Source: Stutzerimonas stutzeri
GTDB lineage: Bacteria > Pseudomonadota > Gammaproteobacteria > Pseudomonadales > Pseudomonadaceae
Assembly (NCBI RefSeq): GCF_024448935.1
Contig: NZ_JAMOIE010000003.1
Span: 53,575 to 117,574, forward strand
Length of the DNA: 64,000 bases
Direction: 5' to 3'
Below, piece by piece: positions 19,307 to 27,414 of this stretch (position 1 is its first letter; each line of letters begins with the position of its first letter). The notes below the pieces were generated by a model. The model made no database searches, was not told the origin of the DNA, and saw nothing but the letters and a program-made list of their open reading frames with translations. A program made the position numbers and the translations under genes.

Positions 19307-20845
19307 TCAGAATTGGAAATAGAGGAATTCGGTAGGGGCCACGGAAAACGCCACGGCCAGGGCGAAGAAGCTCAGCACGCCCACGGCCAAGCCGATGGCT
19401 GGCGTCGGGCTCCATACCGCGATCGGCAACCAGCGCAGCAGCCAGTTCTCGCGCGGTTGGGCGTCCAGGGCAGTGCGGAAGCCGGCCATCCACTGCTGCA
19501 CGTTGGGCATGAACCAGACAAAGGCGAGCAGTACGGCGACGGTGAGGTAGTCGGACTTGTCGAACCTGGTGCTCAGCTCGCTCAAGCCAGCCATGCCCGA
19601 GAGCATCGCCATCGCCGCGGTCACGCTGCTGGCCCGGAAGAACACCATCGCCACGACCACGCAGAGGAAGGTCAACAGGACTGCGCCGGCGTGGTGCCAG
19701 AGCTTGTCGCTGTCCAGCGGCAAACCACGGCGCGCCTTGTAGGCGCGGAAGCCGTGGACGACGACCAGGTAGAACCCGTGCAACAGACCGAACACCACGA
19801 ACTGCCAGCCCGCACCGTGCCAGACGCCCGAGATGAACATGGTCAATACCGTGGGGTAGGCGATCAGCACGACAAAGGTCCCGAGGCTCATCTTGCCTCG
19901 CCGCGGCAACGGCTTACCGGCGGCCATCCGTGCGCGGGTGATGCGCATCACGATGGGGTTATAAATGTAGGCCGTGAGGAAGCGCGTCAGCGTCATGTGC
20001 CAGCGCGACCAGTAATCGATAACGTTGTGCGCTTTGAAGGGACTGTTGAAGTTCACCGGCAAGCGCAGGCCGAACAGCAATCCCAGGCCGATCGCCATGT
20101 CGCTGTAGCCGGAGAAGTCGAAGTAGATCTGCAAGGTATAGCTGAGCGCGCCGTACCAGGCGTCGTAGAGCGCCGGCACCGTGCCGTCGGCGGCGACCGC
20201 GAAGATTGGCGAGGCATTGGCGCCCAGCGGGTCGGCGATGATCACCTTCTTGAACAGGCCGAGCAGGAATACGGTCAGCCCCAGCGAGATATTGTCGAGC
20301 CGCGGGCGGAAGGTGCTGCTGTCGTTGAACTGCTTGAGCATCTCGCCGTGATGGGTGATGGGGCCGGCGATGAGCTGCGGGAAGAAGCTGATGAACAGGC
20401 AGTAATTGACGAAGTCATGCTCGACGACCTCGCCATCGTGCGCGTCGACCAGATAGGCAATCTGCTGGAAGGTGAAGAACGAGATCGCCAGCGGCAGGAT
20501 GATGTCGCCCACGGACCATCCGAGGTCGAAGGCGTTGTCGAGCGTGCCAAAGAGAAAGCCGGTGTACTTGTAGTAGCCCAGCAACGCGACATTGGCCGCC
20601 ACACCGAGAACCAGCAGGCTCCGCGAGGGCCGTCGCATCAGGTAACCACCGATCAGGTAGTTGGCCACCATGCTGCCCACCAGCAGCGGCACGTAAGCGG
20701 GGTTCCACCAGCCATAGAACACCAGTGATGCCAGTGTCAGCCAGATCGCGGCGTAACGTTGTCTACCGGAGCCTGCGAGGAGAATGAAGCCCAAAAGCAC
20801 CACCGGAAGAAACCCGGCGATGAACACCATCGAATTGAAGAGCAT
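19307..20845 (-). CDS. MBOAT-family membrane O-acyltransferase
   Basis: A 512-aa multi-pass inner-membrane protein of the AlgI/DltB/PatA group. The catalytic His is in FISGVWHGAGWQF, and the conserved QIYFDFSGYSDMAIGLG and FNSPFKAHNVIDYWSRWHMTL stretches are present. It moves an acyl group across the membrane onto a surface glycan with help of a periplasmic SGNH protein. It is the first gene of a four-gene operon (MBOAT, FkbH-like, ACP, SGNH-like). No alginate genes are nearby, so this is not the alginate acetylation set. The donor is likely an acyl-ACP. Confidence 0.92.
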   Translation of the reverse strand: MLFNSMVFIAGFLPVVLLGFILLAGSGRQRYAAIWLTLASLVFYGWWNPAYVPLLVGSMVANYLIGGYLMRRPSRSLLVLGVAANVALLGYYKYTGFLFGTLDNAFDLGWSVGDIILPLAISFFTFQQIAYLVDAHDGEVVEHDFVNYCLFISFFPQLIAGPITHHGEMLKQFNDSSTFRPRLDNISLGLTVFLLGLFKKVIIADPLGANASPIFAVAADGTVPALYDAWYGALSYTLQIYFDFSGYSDMAIGLGLLFGLRLPVNFNSPFKAHNVIDYWSRWHMTLTRFLTAYIYNPIVMRITRARMAAGKPLPRRGKMSLGTFVVLIAYPTVLTMFISGVWHGAGWQFVVFGLLHGFYLVVVHGFRAYKARRGLPLDSDKLWHHAGAVLLTFLCVVVAMVFFRASSVTAAMAMLSGMAGLSELSTRFDKSDYLTVAVLLAFVWFMPNVQQWMAGFRTALDAQPRENWLLRWLPIAVWSPTPAIGLAVGVLSFFALAVAFSVAPTEFLYFQF

Positions 20846-21343
20846 CGTTCTTTTTCCCTATCCCTGAACAATTGACAGTCGTCCTTCGAACGGTAAATGT
20901 TGCGGCGAGCCGCCGCCTACCGAACACTTGCCGTTGGCGCGTTCTCGGACGTCACGCACCAGCCTGAACGCGGCTCTGTTGCGGAGTTGCGAACAGTTTT
21001 CAGCGCGCACTCCCAGTGCCTGGGTCTGTTAATCAAAGACTCAAGGTTGTTCGAAAAGTTTCGCCATTTGTCCGTTCCAACAACCCATCCGGACGGGTGG
21101 AAAAGCCCATGAAGATCAAGCGAAACGGCCGTTGTAGAGCCTTTGCTGAGATATTGGAAAACGGTCGAGAAATAGACGCGTCAGGTTGCCGCACGCACGA
21201 AAATTGCGCACTGAGGGAGGCACTCGGCATCGGCTGTCCGCGGCTCCAGGAAAGTCAGGGCTGAGAAGGGAAGCGTTGGCGAAGGCTATTTTCCGGAAAG
21301 TGTGCTGTTCGTCGCTTGAACGACCAGAGACGTTCAATCGGCG
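20846..21343. other. Intergenic region between divergent MBOAT and chemoreceptor genes
   Basis: About 500 bases with several short open frames that have no protein-like composition. The MBOAT operon promoter should lie in its left part; I cannot define it. The right end leads into the FliA-type promoter of the chemoreceptor gene. Confidence 0.5.
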
Positions 21344-21370
21344 TCAAGTTCCCGCCCGGTCAGCCGATGA
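21344..21370 (+). promoter_or_regulatory. FliA (sigma-28) type promoter of the chemoreceptor gene
   Basis: TCAAGTT, 12 bases, GCCGATGA. This is close to the flagellar sigma-28 pattern in pseudomonads (TCAAGTT-N12-GCCGATAA-like) and sits 35 bases before the ATG of a methyl-accepting chemotaxis protein, the class of gene this sigma factor controls. Confidence 0.75.
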
Positions 21371-21404
21371 CTCATCAGTACTCACCCCTCTTGGATGCCA
21401 CTTC

Positions 21405-23087
21405 ATGCGTCTCACGCTGAAAATCAAAATCCTGCTTCTCGCACTGGTGCCTGTCACGCTGTTCGCGTTGGTTTTAAGCGGTGCGGCAGCCCGGATCCTC
21501 AATTCCTCGGCCGAAGAAGAGGTCGATACCGCCCGCGAGCGGATGATCGACGATGCCCGGACACGACTCGAGGATTACATGCGGATTGGTGTGAGCAGCG
21601 TGGCTCACCTCTACGAGCCGGCCGCGCAAGGGGATCTGGCCAGTCGTGCCGAGGCCATCGCCATCCTCAAGAAGATCAAGTTCGGCAAAGACGGTTACTT
21701 CTTCGGCCATGACTCCAATGTGGTTCGGCTGTTCCGCGGCGAGAGTCCGGTGGATGTGGGCTCCAACCTGAGCGACCGTCGCGACTCCTACGGCGTCTAC
21801 ATCAACCGTGAACTGGTGGCCGTAGCGAAAAACAACACCTACTTCGTGAATTACTCATCGCCGTTGCCCGGTAACGACAAGGTATCGGTGCCGAAACTTG
21901 CCTACAGCTACTACCTGCCCAAGTGGGACCTGGCGCTGGGTACGGCGATCAACCTGGACAATATCGAATCGGCCTTGAGCGAGGTGAGGGCGGAAATCGA
22001 TGGCCGGGTCAACTCGATCCTTACCAGCATTCTGGTCATCGCTGGCGTGATGCTGGCGGCGCTGTGTATCGCTGGCGTGGTGATCAGCAACTCCATCGTC
22101 AAGCCGATCCAGGTCATTCGCGCCCAGCTCGATGACATCGCTGCTGGTGATGGTGACCTGACTCACCGCCTGCCGGAAGATCGCCGTGACGAACTGGGCC
22201 AGCTGGCCGGCTCGTTCAACCGCTTCGTCGGCAAGATCCACAGCATGGTCAGCCAGGTCGCGGAATTGACCGGCCAACTGACCGGCATGGTTGCCGAGGT
22301 CGCTTCCCAGGCACAGCGCTCCGAGAAAGCCATGGAGACCCAGCGCCAGGAAACCGATCAGGTCGCCACGGCAATCAACGAGATGTCGGCCGCGGCGCAG
22401 GAAGTCGCCCATAGCGCCCAAGGCGCCGCTGAAGCTGCACAACAAACTGATCAGGAAGGCCAACAGGCGAAAGCCGTGGTGGATTCCAGCATTCGCCAGA
22501 TTCACTCGCTGGTCGAAGAGATCCGCAGCAGCGGCACTTCGCTGGATGCGCTACAGCAGGACGTGCATGCCATCGTGGGTGTGCTCGATGTGATCCGCTC
22601 GATCGCCGAGCAGACCAACCTGTTGGCGCTCAACGCTGCCATCGAGGCGGCGCGCGCCGGTGAGGCGGGGCGTGGCTTTGCGGTCGTAGCCGACGAGGTT
22701 CGTGCGCTGGCCAGCCGCACCCAGCAGAGCACCCAGGAAATCCAGGGCATGATCGATCGCCTGCAGACCGGCGCCAAACAGGCCGTCGCCGCCATGAGCC
22801 GTTCCAGTGAAGCGGGTGATGCCAGCAGTGCCCAGGCCAACCAGGCAGGCGCTTCGCTGGATGCCATCGCCCACCTGATCGCCACCATCAACGGCATGAA
22901 CGCGCAAATCGCCAGCGCGGCGGAAGAGCAGACCGCAGTGGCTGAAGAGATCAACCGCAGCGTCCATCAAATCGCCACAGCCGTTGAGAACGTTGCGGAA
23001 GAGACCCAGCAGGGCGCCCAGACCGCACGCAACCTGGCCAATGTCGGTGAGCGTCTGGGTGGATTGGTGCGTCAATTCCGCATCTGA
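21405..23087 (+). CDS. Methyl-accepting chemotaxis protein with single Cache domain
   Basis: A 560-aa membrane receptor. Transmembrane helix 1 is at about residues 7-28. A periplasmic single-Cache (sCache_2-like) sensor covers about 35-190, with [18 protein letters not shown] and [16 protein letters not shown]. Helix 2 is at about 200-222, HAMP at 224-277 and the cytoplasmic signalling domain with hairpin tip [20 protein letters not shown] follows. A longer frame from 21186 exists, but the ATG at 21405 gives the usual charged start MRLTLKIK before helix 1 and lies behind a sigma-28 promoter. The ligand is not predictable; sCache_2 sensors often bind small organic acids. Confidence 0.95.
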   Translation: MRLTLKIKILLLALVPVTLFALVLSGAAARILNSSAEEEVDTARERMIDDARTRLEDYMRIGVSSVAHLYEPAAQGDLASRAEAIAILKKIKFGKDGYFFGHDSNVVRLFRGESPVDVGSNLSDRRDSYGVYINRELVAVAKNNTYFVNYSSPLPGNDKVSVPKLAYSYYLPKWDLALGTAINLDNIESALSEVRAEIDGRVNSILTSILVIAGVMLAALCIAGVVISNSIVKPIQVIRAQLDDIAAGDGDLTHRLPEDRRDELGQLAGSFNRFVGKIHSMVSQVAELTGQLTGMVAEVASQAQRSEKAMETQRQETDQVATAINEMSAAAQEVAHSAQGAAEAAQQTDQEGQQAKAVVDSSIRQIHSLVEEIRSSGTSLDALQQDVHAIVGVLDVIRSIAEQTNLLALNAAIEAARAGEAGRGFAVVADEVRALASRTQQSTQEIQGMIDRLQTGAKQAVAAMSRSSEAGDASSAQANQAGASLDAIAHLIATINGMNAQIASAAEEQTAVAEEINRSVHQIATAVENVAEETQQGAQTARNLANVGERLGGLVRQFRI

Positions 23088-23265
23088 GTGCAGCCTGCGT
23101 TTCTGGGCTTTCCAGGCAACGGTCCTGGCCTCCTCGGGCGCATCAGCCGCCTTGCGCTTCAAATGCATCGTCTGGCGCGCCGGGAAGCGATAGCTCCACG
23201 CTGATTCCACCCGTATCTAAATGTCAAGCGTACGACATCGGTTGAACTGCGAGGCATATTCAACG

Positions 23266-23292
23266 GAACCTGCAGCGCGGCATCGTTTCTGT
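23266..23292 (+). promoter_or_regulatory. Possible AlgU/RpoE-type promoter of the DUF202 pair
   Basis: GAACCT, 16 bases, TCTGT compared with the AlgU pattern GAACTT-N16/17-TCTGA, 45 bases before the first DUF202 gene. Two positions differ, so this is a candidate only. Confidence 0.35.
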
Positions 23293-23336
23293 TTGAATGA
23301 TCTACCTAACTTTCCGACAGGAGATGCATCAGCACA

Positions 23337-23705
23337 ATGGAACGCAGTCGCTGGAGTCACAGGTTGCTGTCTGGCGGAAAGGAGCCCGATCCGCGCTTTA
23401 CCCTGGCCAACGAACGGACCTTTCTCGCCTGGATACGAACGTCCCTGGCGGTATTGGCGGGTGGTGTCGCGGTCGAGGCATTCGCCAGCGAAATATTTCC
23501 GCTGGAGATACGCAAGGTCCTGTCGATTTCGCTTTTGCTGCTGGCGATGTTCATCAGCTCGACGGCTTGCTTTCGCTGGCTGACCATCGAGCGCGCAATG
23601 CGTCACCAGGGACCGTTGCCGTTTCCACTGTTGATCCCGATCCTGTCCATTGGCGGAACACTGGTGACGCTGGTACTGATCGCCTTCATCGCGTTACGCA
23701 ACTGA
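23337..23705 (+). CDS. DUF202 (YidH-like) inner-membrane protein
   Basis: A 122-aa protein with the DUF202 motif FTLANERTFLAWIRTSLAVLA near the N-terminus and three hydrophobic helices (about 33-50, 60-78 and 95-118). Members are small inner-membrane proteins of unknown function, often in pairs. The second DUF202 gene follows 10 bases after. A GGAG-type ribosome site (CAGGAG) is about 15 bases upstream, which is somewhat far. Confidence 0.88.
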   Translation: MERSRWSHRLLSGGKEPDPRFTLANERTFLAWIRTSLAVLAGGVAVEAFASEIFPLEIRKVLSISLLLLAMFISSTACFRWLTIERAMRHQGPLPFPLLIPILSIGGTLVTLVLIAFIALRN

Positions 23706-23715
23706 TCGAACACCG

Positions 23716-24099
23716 ATGCATATTTCCTTCGGCCGTCGTTTGGAGCCCAAACCAGCGCCGCCATCGCTGCATGAAGATCACGGTCTGCAACCCGAACGTA
23801 CATCGCTGGCCTGGGGCCGGACCCTGCTGACGATGATTACAGTAAGTGCGCTGTTTCTGCGCTGGATGCCTTACCACGGCACCTTCGTCGCGGTGTTGGT
23901 CGCGCTAGCCCTAGCCACTGCACTGGGCATCTGGACGACCCAACAGCGACGCTACACCCGCAGCGCCAACGGGGTGAAAAGCGGGCGAATGCAAGCTGAT
24001 GCACTGTCGGTTTTGTGGATTGGCGCATCGGTCTTTGCGCTTGGCGTGCTTGGGCTCTACACCGTAATTTTCCTGCCAATCAGCCCGGATGTTCCATAA
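23716..24099 (+). CDS. DUF202 (YidG-like) inner-membrane protein
   Basis: A 127-aa partner of the preceding gene. The motif LQPERTSLAWGRTLLTMITV is the YidG form of the DUF202 signature, with helices at about residues 33-50, 56-75 and 100-120. Two adjacent DUF202 genes are common in Enterobacteria (yidG/yidH) and pseudomonads. Function unknown. It is the last ordinary gene before the insertion-sequence debris. Confidence 0.85.
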   Translation: MHISFGRRLEPKPAPPSLHEDHGLQPERTSLAWGRTLLTMITVSALFLRWMPYHGTFVAVLVALALATALGIWTTQQRRYTRSANGVKSGRMQADALSVLWIGASVFALGVLGLYTVIFLPISPDVP

Positions 24100-24149
24100 A
24101 AACGGCAGCCTGCTCAAACTTGCAGAAACTCGATCAGCAATGGCAAGGA

Positions 24150-24596
24150 CGATGGACAGGCGCGAGTACAACTATTGATCCGGCCAGATTTATCCGCGAC
24201 TGCGCCTGTACCGAGGCCGGCGTCGATCCCGCGGCCCTGCTCAAGTTGCGGTTGGTTCGGGTCGAGCTGGCGAGCGGCGAAAGCGAAGTGCTGGTGATCT
24301 CCCTGCTGGATCGGCAGACCTTCCCTGTGGCGGTGTTCGCGGATCTCTACCACCGCCGCTGGGGCATCGAGACGGACTACCGCCGCCTCAAGCAGACCCT
24401 GTGCCTGGACAACTTCAGCGGCCGCAGCGTGGTGGCCGTGAAGCAGGACTTTCACGCCAAGCAACTGCTGAAGAACCTGGCGCTGGTGATGCACCACCTC
24501 CTGCTGCAGCCGGTTATCGAGCAGCGCCACAAAGACCGCAGGCTGCGCTGGAAGGTCAACCTTACCCAAGGGCTGTCACGCCTCAAGAACACGTTC
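24150..24596 (+). mobile_element. IS4-family transposase remnant (3' part)
   Basis: The frame encodes the C-terminal catalytic half of an IS4-family transposase. FADLYHRRWGIETDYRRLKQ contains the complete Y-(2)-R-(3)-E-(6)-K signature of IS4 enzymes, and RWKVNLTQGLSRLKNTF is typical of the tail. The N-terminal two-thirds, including the first two catalytic Asp residues, is missing, and no terminal inverted repeat is evident. The reading frame runs without a stop into the aminotransferase fragment that follows. Confidence 0.85.
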
Positions 24597-24604
24597 TTTT
24601 GCAA

Positions 24605-25250
24605 CAGCACTTATCACAACCCCACGGGGGGCAATCTCAGCCCTCGTAACGCCTTTAGCGTCCTGCGTCTGGCCGTGGAGCACGGTTTCTTGATCATTGA
24701 GGATGATGTGTATGGCGATTTCAGCCCGGCCAACAGGCAGACCTTTGCCGAGCTCGACAGTCTTGATCAGGTTATTTATATCGGCAGTTTTTCGAAGTTG
24801 CTGTCTGCCTCTCTGAGGGTTGGCTATATCGCATGCGCGGCGGAATTGATCGAACCACTTACTCGCCTCAAGCTGCTCACCTCAGTAGCTGTGCCTGGCT
24901 TCTGTGAGCGTTTCGTCAACACTGTTCTCGTCGACGGCACATACCTCCGGCACATGAAGAGCGTCCAGCAGCAGCTGATGACTCACCAGAAGCGGGCACA
25001 GAAGGCTCTGACCCAGCAGGGCTGGCGCTTCGACATAGTCCCAGACGGTGGCATGTTTCTCTGGGTCCGTCACCCCGACATGGCGGACTTGACCTCGTTC
25101 ATCGCCAGGTTGGCAAAGCGCGACGTTCTCCTGATGCCTGGATCAGCCTTCGCTGTCGAACGCGATCAGTCCGATCACACAAGGATCAATGTTGCTCATT
25201 TCTCCCCGGACATGGCCAGGCTGTTCACTGAGGGGAGGGAGGAGGCTTGA
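24605..25250 (+). pseudogene. C-terminal fragment of a PLP aminotransferase (MocR or aspartate-aminotransferase type)
   Basis: About 215 codons of a fold-type I aminotransferase remain: STYHNPTGGNLSP (substrate/cofactor loop), IIEDDVYGDF, and the PLP-lysine motif IYIGSFSKLLSASLRVGYI, ending with VAHFSPDMARLFTEG. The first half of the enzyme, or in a MocR protein the DNA-binding domain plus the enzyme's N-terminal part, is gone and replaced by the IS4 transposase fragment in frame. The joined frame has 411 codons from 24015. It should not make a working enzyme, because the N-terminal part of the PLP domain is lacking. The surviving frame is undamaged, so the event looks recent. Confidence 0.85.
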
Positions 25251-25296
25251 GGTGCAATGGAAGCGAAAACCAACGTAAGCCCTGCCTCCGCAGTGT

Positions 25297-25334
25297 GGGG
25301 AGCACCGCAAGCAGAAAGGGAGCCTAACCCCGTT
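25297..25334 (+). repeat. Candidate terminal inverted repeat of a Tn3-family element
   Basis: GGGGAGCACCGCAAGCAG starts 106 bases beyond the tnpA stop codon and has the GGGG start and general look of Tn3-family 38-bp ends. I could not find the matching other end; the far side is covered by an IS110 remnant. Confidence 0.3.
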
Positions 25335-25402
25335 TTGACATCCGGCAGGCGACACACTTGCGGACTGCCTGCGCTCGCGTTGCAGAACAGGTGTGTGACC
25401 CA

Positions 25403-26013
25403 TTACAGTTCATCATCGGGATTGCGCAGCGGCCGCAGCTCCCCTCGGGCCACCTCTTCAGGCACCGCGAACGAATACCGCCCGAGCATGTTGATGTGCT
25501 CGTAGAGCGATGAAGCGTTCCAGTTGAGAAAAACGCCAGGCAGGAGGACTTCGTGGGTCAGCAGCCAGGTAGAGGCGCGCTCAAACAGCACGCCAGGCCG
25601 GTTGGTGCCCGTCCAGCAGAGCGCATACAGCCAACGACTCAAGCGGAAGCCGACACCAGGGTCAGTAAAATGGCGATAGCCATAACGTTCCTGGATATCG
25701 GCCGCATGTATCCAGCGGCGATGATCGCTATAGCGCTGAAGGCAGTCCGGATCGGAGATTGCCGATTGGCGACAAAGCACATGTAGGACTTCCACCGGCA
25801 CGGCGGCGGGCTTGTCCGGCAAAACGCCCACGTAGCGGACGGTGGTCAGCAGAACGGCATGCCCCGACGGTTATGGTCGCCTCGTAGCACCTGGACGGCT
25901 TCACGGTCTTCATCGCTCAGGTGGAAGTAGCGTTCCAGCTCTTCACGACTGGGTGCATCAACATAGCGACCAAAGCCGTCGCGTTGCTCCTGAGTCAGAA
26001 AACCGACCGGCAT
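25403..26013 (-). pseudogene. Tn3-family transposase tnpA with large internal deletion and frameshift
   Basis: The ATG at 26013 opens with MPVGFLTQEQRDGFGRYVD, the N-terminal DUF4158 region of Tn3-family TnpA. Near 25855 a 1-base deletion (after GDHNRRG) shifts the frame, which continues as VGVLPDKPAAVPVEVLHVLC through TWLLTHEVLLPGVFLNWN. It then jumps directly to YEHINMLGRYSFAVPEE ... ELRPLRNPDDEL, the extreme C-terminus of these roughly 1000-aa enzymes. The DDE domain and about 750-800 residues are missing. It lies directly downstream of a toxin-antitoxin pair, the normal place for passenger toxin-antitoxin genes in several Tn3 elements. Confidence 0.85.
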
Positions 26014-26425
26014 CGATCACAGCACCTCGGCAGAACACGGCGGGCGTGACGATCCGCGTACGTTCGATGTGCCCGCGTTGCAACAGGCCGGCGCGGCGAT
26101 CACCAGTCACCAGGTGGTCCGCATCGCCTGCCAGGGCCATGGCCAGCAGAAACGAATCATCCGGATCATCGGCTTCGATCTCGATGGTCAGACGCTTCAG
26201 TACCACAGCCCGTTGCAGGTTATTGATCATGGCTCCTACTTTGGCGGGCTGTAGGATGGCCTTGAGCTTGGGATAGCGGATGGCCCGGCGGATTTCATCG
26301 AGTTGCATCCGCGAGGTGACGACCTCGAATCGTGCCGCCCGCCAGGCGCGATAGATCGTATCGGGCGCACCGTGCGGTGAGATCAGGGCGCTGAACAGGA
26401 TGTTGGTATCCAACACGACCCGCAT
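25958..26425 (-). CDS. PIN-domain toxin (COG1569 type), C-terminus altered
   Basis: A PIN-fold ribonuclease toxin. The N-terminus MRVVLDTNILFSALISPHG carries the first catalytic Asp; a conserved acidic position follows in LDEIRRAI, and EADDPDDSFLLAMALAGDAD plus LVTGDRR complete the site. An in-frame tail (VIDAGRFSDSGATRRLWSLC) runs into the transposase start. The natural end is probably TPAVFCAEVL with a stop at 26017-26019, and a small deletion near 26027 (TGCCGAGG) causes the read-on. The catalytic core is whole, so activity may persist. Start overlaps the antitoxin stop by 4 bases. Confidence 0.8.
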   Translation of the reverse strand: MRVVLDTNILFSALISPHGAPDTIYRAWRAARFEVVTSRMQLDEIRRAIRYPKLKAILQPAKVGAMINNLQRAVVLKRLTIEIEADDPDDSFLLAMALAGDADHLVTGDRRAGLLQRGHIERTRIVTPAVFCRGAVIDAGRFSDSGATRRLWSLC

Positions 26426-26664
26426 CAGCGCTTACGTGCCCAGTCGAGCGCTTCGTCAACCGCTTCGGTCAATTCTGCCTCACTCAGATGGGCGTTAGCT
26501 GCCTTGGCCTGTTCGGCGGTCAATTCCAGGATGTGTGCCTGTACCGCTTCCTCGATGAAGCGCGACAGGTCGCCTTTCCGGCCGCCACCCTGGCTGGCCA
26601 GAAACATGCGAAGGGACTGGTCGGTGTCGGCCGAGACAGCGACATTCCAGCGAATCGTATTCAT
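26425..26664 (-). CDS. Ribbon-helix-helix-type antitoxin of the PIN toxin
   Basis: A 79-aa protein from ATG 26664 (MNTIRWNVAVSADTDQSLRMF). The opening beta strand followed by SLRMFLASQGGGRKGDLSRFIEEAVQAH is the ribbon-helix-helix pattern, and the acidic C-terminal tail (SEAELTEAVDEALDWARKR) is suited to cover the toxin. A TTG five codons upstream could also start. Translation is coupled to the toxin gene through an ATGA overlap. It would bind its own promoter; the repeated CTTATATG/CTTATACG just upstream (26691-26710) could be the operator. Confidence 0.82.
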   Translation of the reverse strand: MNTIRWNVAVSADTDQSLRMFLASQGGGRKGDLSRFIEEAVQAHILELTAEQAKAANAHLSEAELTEAVDEALDWARKR

Positions 26665-26744
26665 GGGGTTCTCTGTCAATAGGTGCTTGTGCGCTTATAT
26701 GCTTATACGCCAATTACAGCAGGCTATGCAACGGCTCGATAAAA

Positions 26745-27000
26745 CCTTGGTTTTTGGTTCATACCCACAGGGACCGGCCTCATAGACAAATTGCAGCAGG
26801 CCCCCGCCATAACGATCGCTGAGCTGGTGAATCTTGCGCTCGACCCGCTTGGGCGTATTGGCAATCTCACCTTCGTAAAATCGCAATCGTCTCTTTTTGC
26901 ACATCCAGGCCGACATAAGCGCTATGAATCGTTGCTTGTTCCGGCTCTACGGGAGCACCGACGGTGTGAATTGAAGCGGATCAGCGTTAAACTTGGCCAT
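26745..27000 (-). mobile_element. IS110-family transposase remnant (5' part)
   Basis: From the ATG at 27000 the frame reads MAKFNADPLQFTPSV, then after a frame change AYVGLDVQKETIAI (the first catalytic Asp region of IS110 DEDD enzymes) and, in a third frame, FYEGEIANTPKRVERKIHQ and LLQFVYEAGPCGYE, another conserved IS110 stretch. At least two frameshifts are present, and the sequence ends at about residue 90 of a protein that is normally over 300 aa. The element is dead. It seems to have landed upstream of the toxin-antitoxin pair. Confidence 0.8.
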
Positions 27001-27085
27001 GACCTGCCCTCCTCAAGGTGGCTCTGCTCAAGGGGGTTATACCCATCCTCAACGGTAACCCACGATCGTTGAGGACGGGCAGGTC
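27001..27085. repeat. Nested inverted repeats upstream of the IS110 remnant
   Basis: GACCTGCCC-TCCTCAA at 27001-27016 is matched by the reverse complement at 27069-27085 with one extra base, and a second perfect pair, TCCTCAACG (27046-27054) with CGTTGAGGA (27067-27075), lies inside. In IS110-group elements the non-coding left end, upstream of the transposase, encodes a structured bridge RNA; this stretch has that position. It may equally be another hairpin-forming flank. Confidence 0.5.
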
Positions 27086-27351
27086 AAAACATCATGTCTA
27101 GAACGCTCAGCTAGCTTTATCCACTTCTTGAGGCCGAATCGACCTTAAAAAGACGTTGACATGTTACGGTTATTCACATCGATCAGCGTCCTGTCTGCCA
27201 ACACCCATAATACGCGCACAGCAATTCGTTTTACTTTTATAACTTACTGATTTAAAAAGAGTTATTTGCGCTGAGTAAAAAATCGCCGATCTGTTTAGCG
27301 GCCAAGTCACGCGGGCTTCCCAGCCAGTCATCCAGCAGTTGTTCACAAGGT

Positions 27352-27372
27352 TATCCACAGGTTCTGTGGATA
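27352..27372. promoter_or_regulatory. Perfect palindrome with two inverted DnaA-box-like sequences
   Basis: TATCCACAG-GTT-CTGTGGATA is a perfect inverted repeat with 9-bp arms, 43 bases before the DUF1232 gene. Each arm carries TTATCCACA or a near match (27351-27359 and, on the other strand, 27365-27373). A third similar box, TTATTCACA, is at 27170-27178, and the surrounding 27130-27410 stretch is AT-rich for this genome. It could be a regulator site or an origin relic. Confidence 0.5.
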
Positions 27373-27414
27373 TTTTCAAGAGAATGAACAACGCTGCTCT
27401 AATCGGAGTATCTG

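Noticed and set aside
19313..20728. 471-codon plus-strand frame opposite the MBOAT gene
   Set aside because: Composition is the mirror of a membrane protein (rich in His, Gln, Arg); no motif. The MBOAT frame is real.
26951..26990. GGGAGCACCG as the second Tn3 inverted repeat
   Set aside because: It resembles the candidate end at 25297 but is in the same orientation and within the IS110 transposase reading frame, so it cannot be the opposite end.
27150..27414. Chromosomal replication origin
   Set aside because: Only two or three DnaA-like boxes and none of the neighbouring dnaA, rpmH or gidA genes; listed as a palindrome/box cluster instead.
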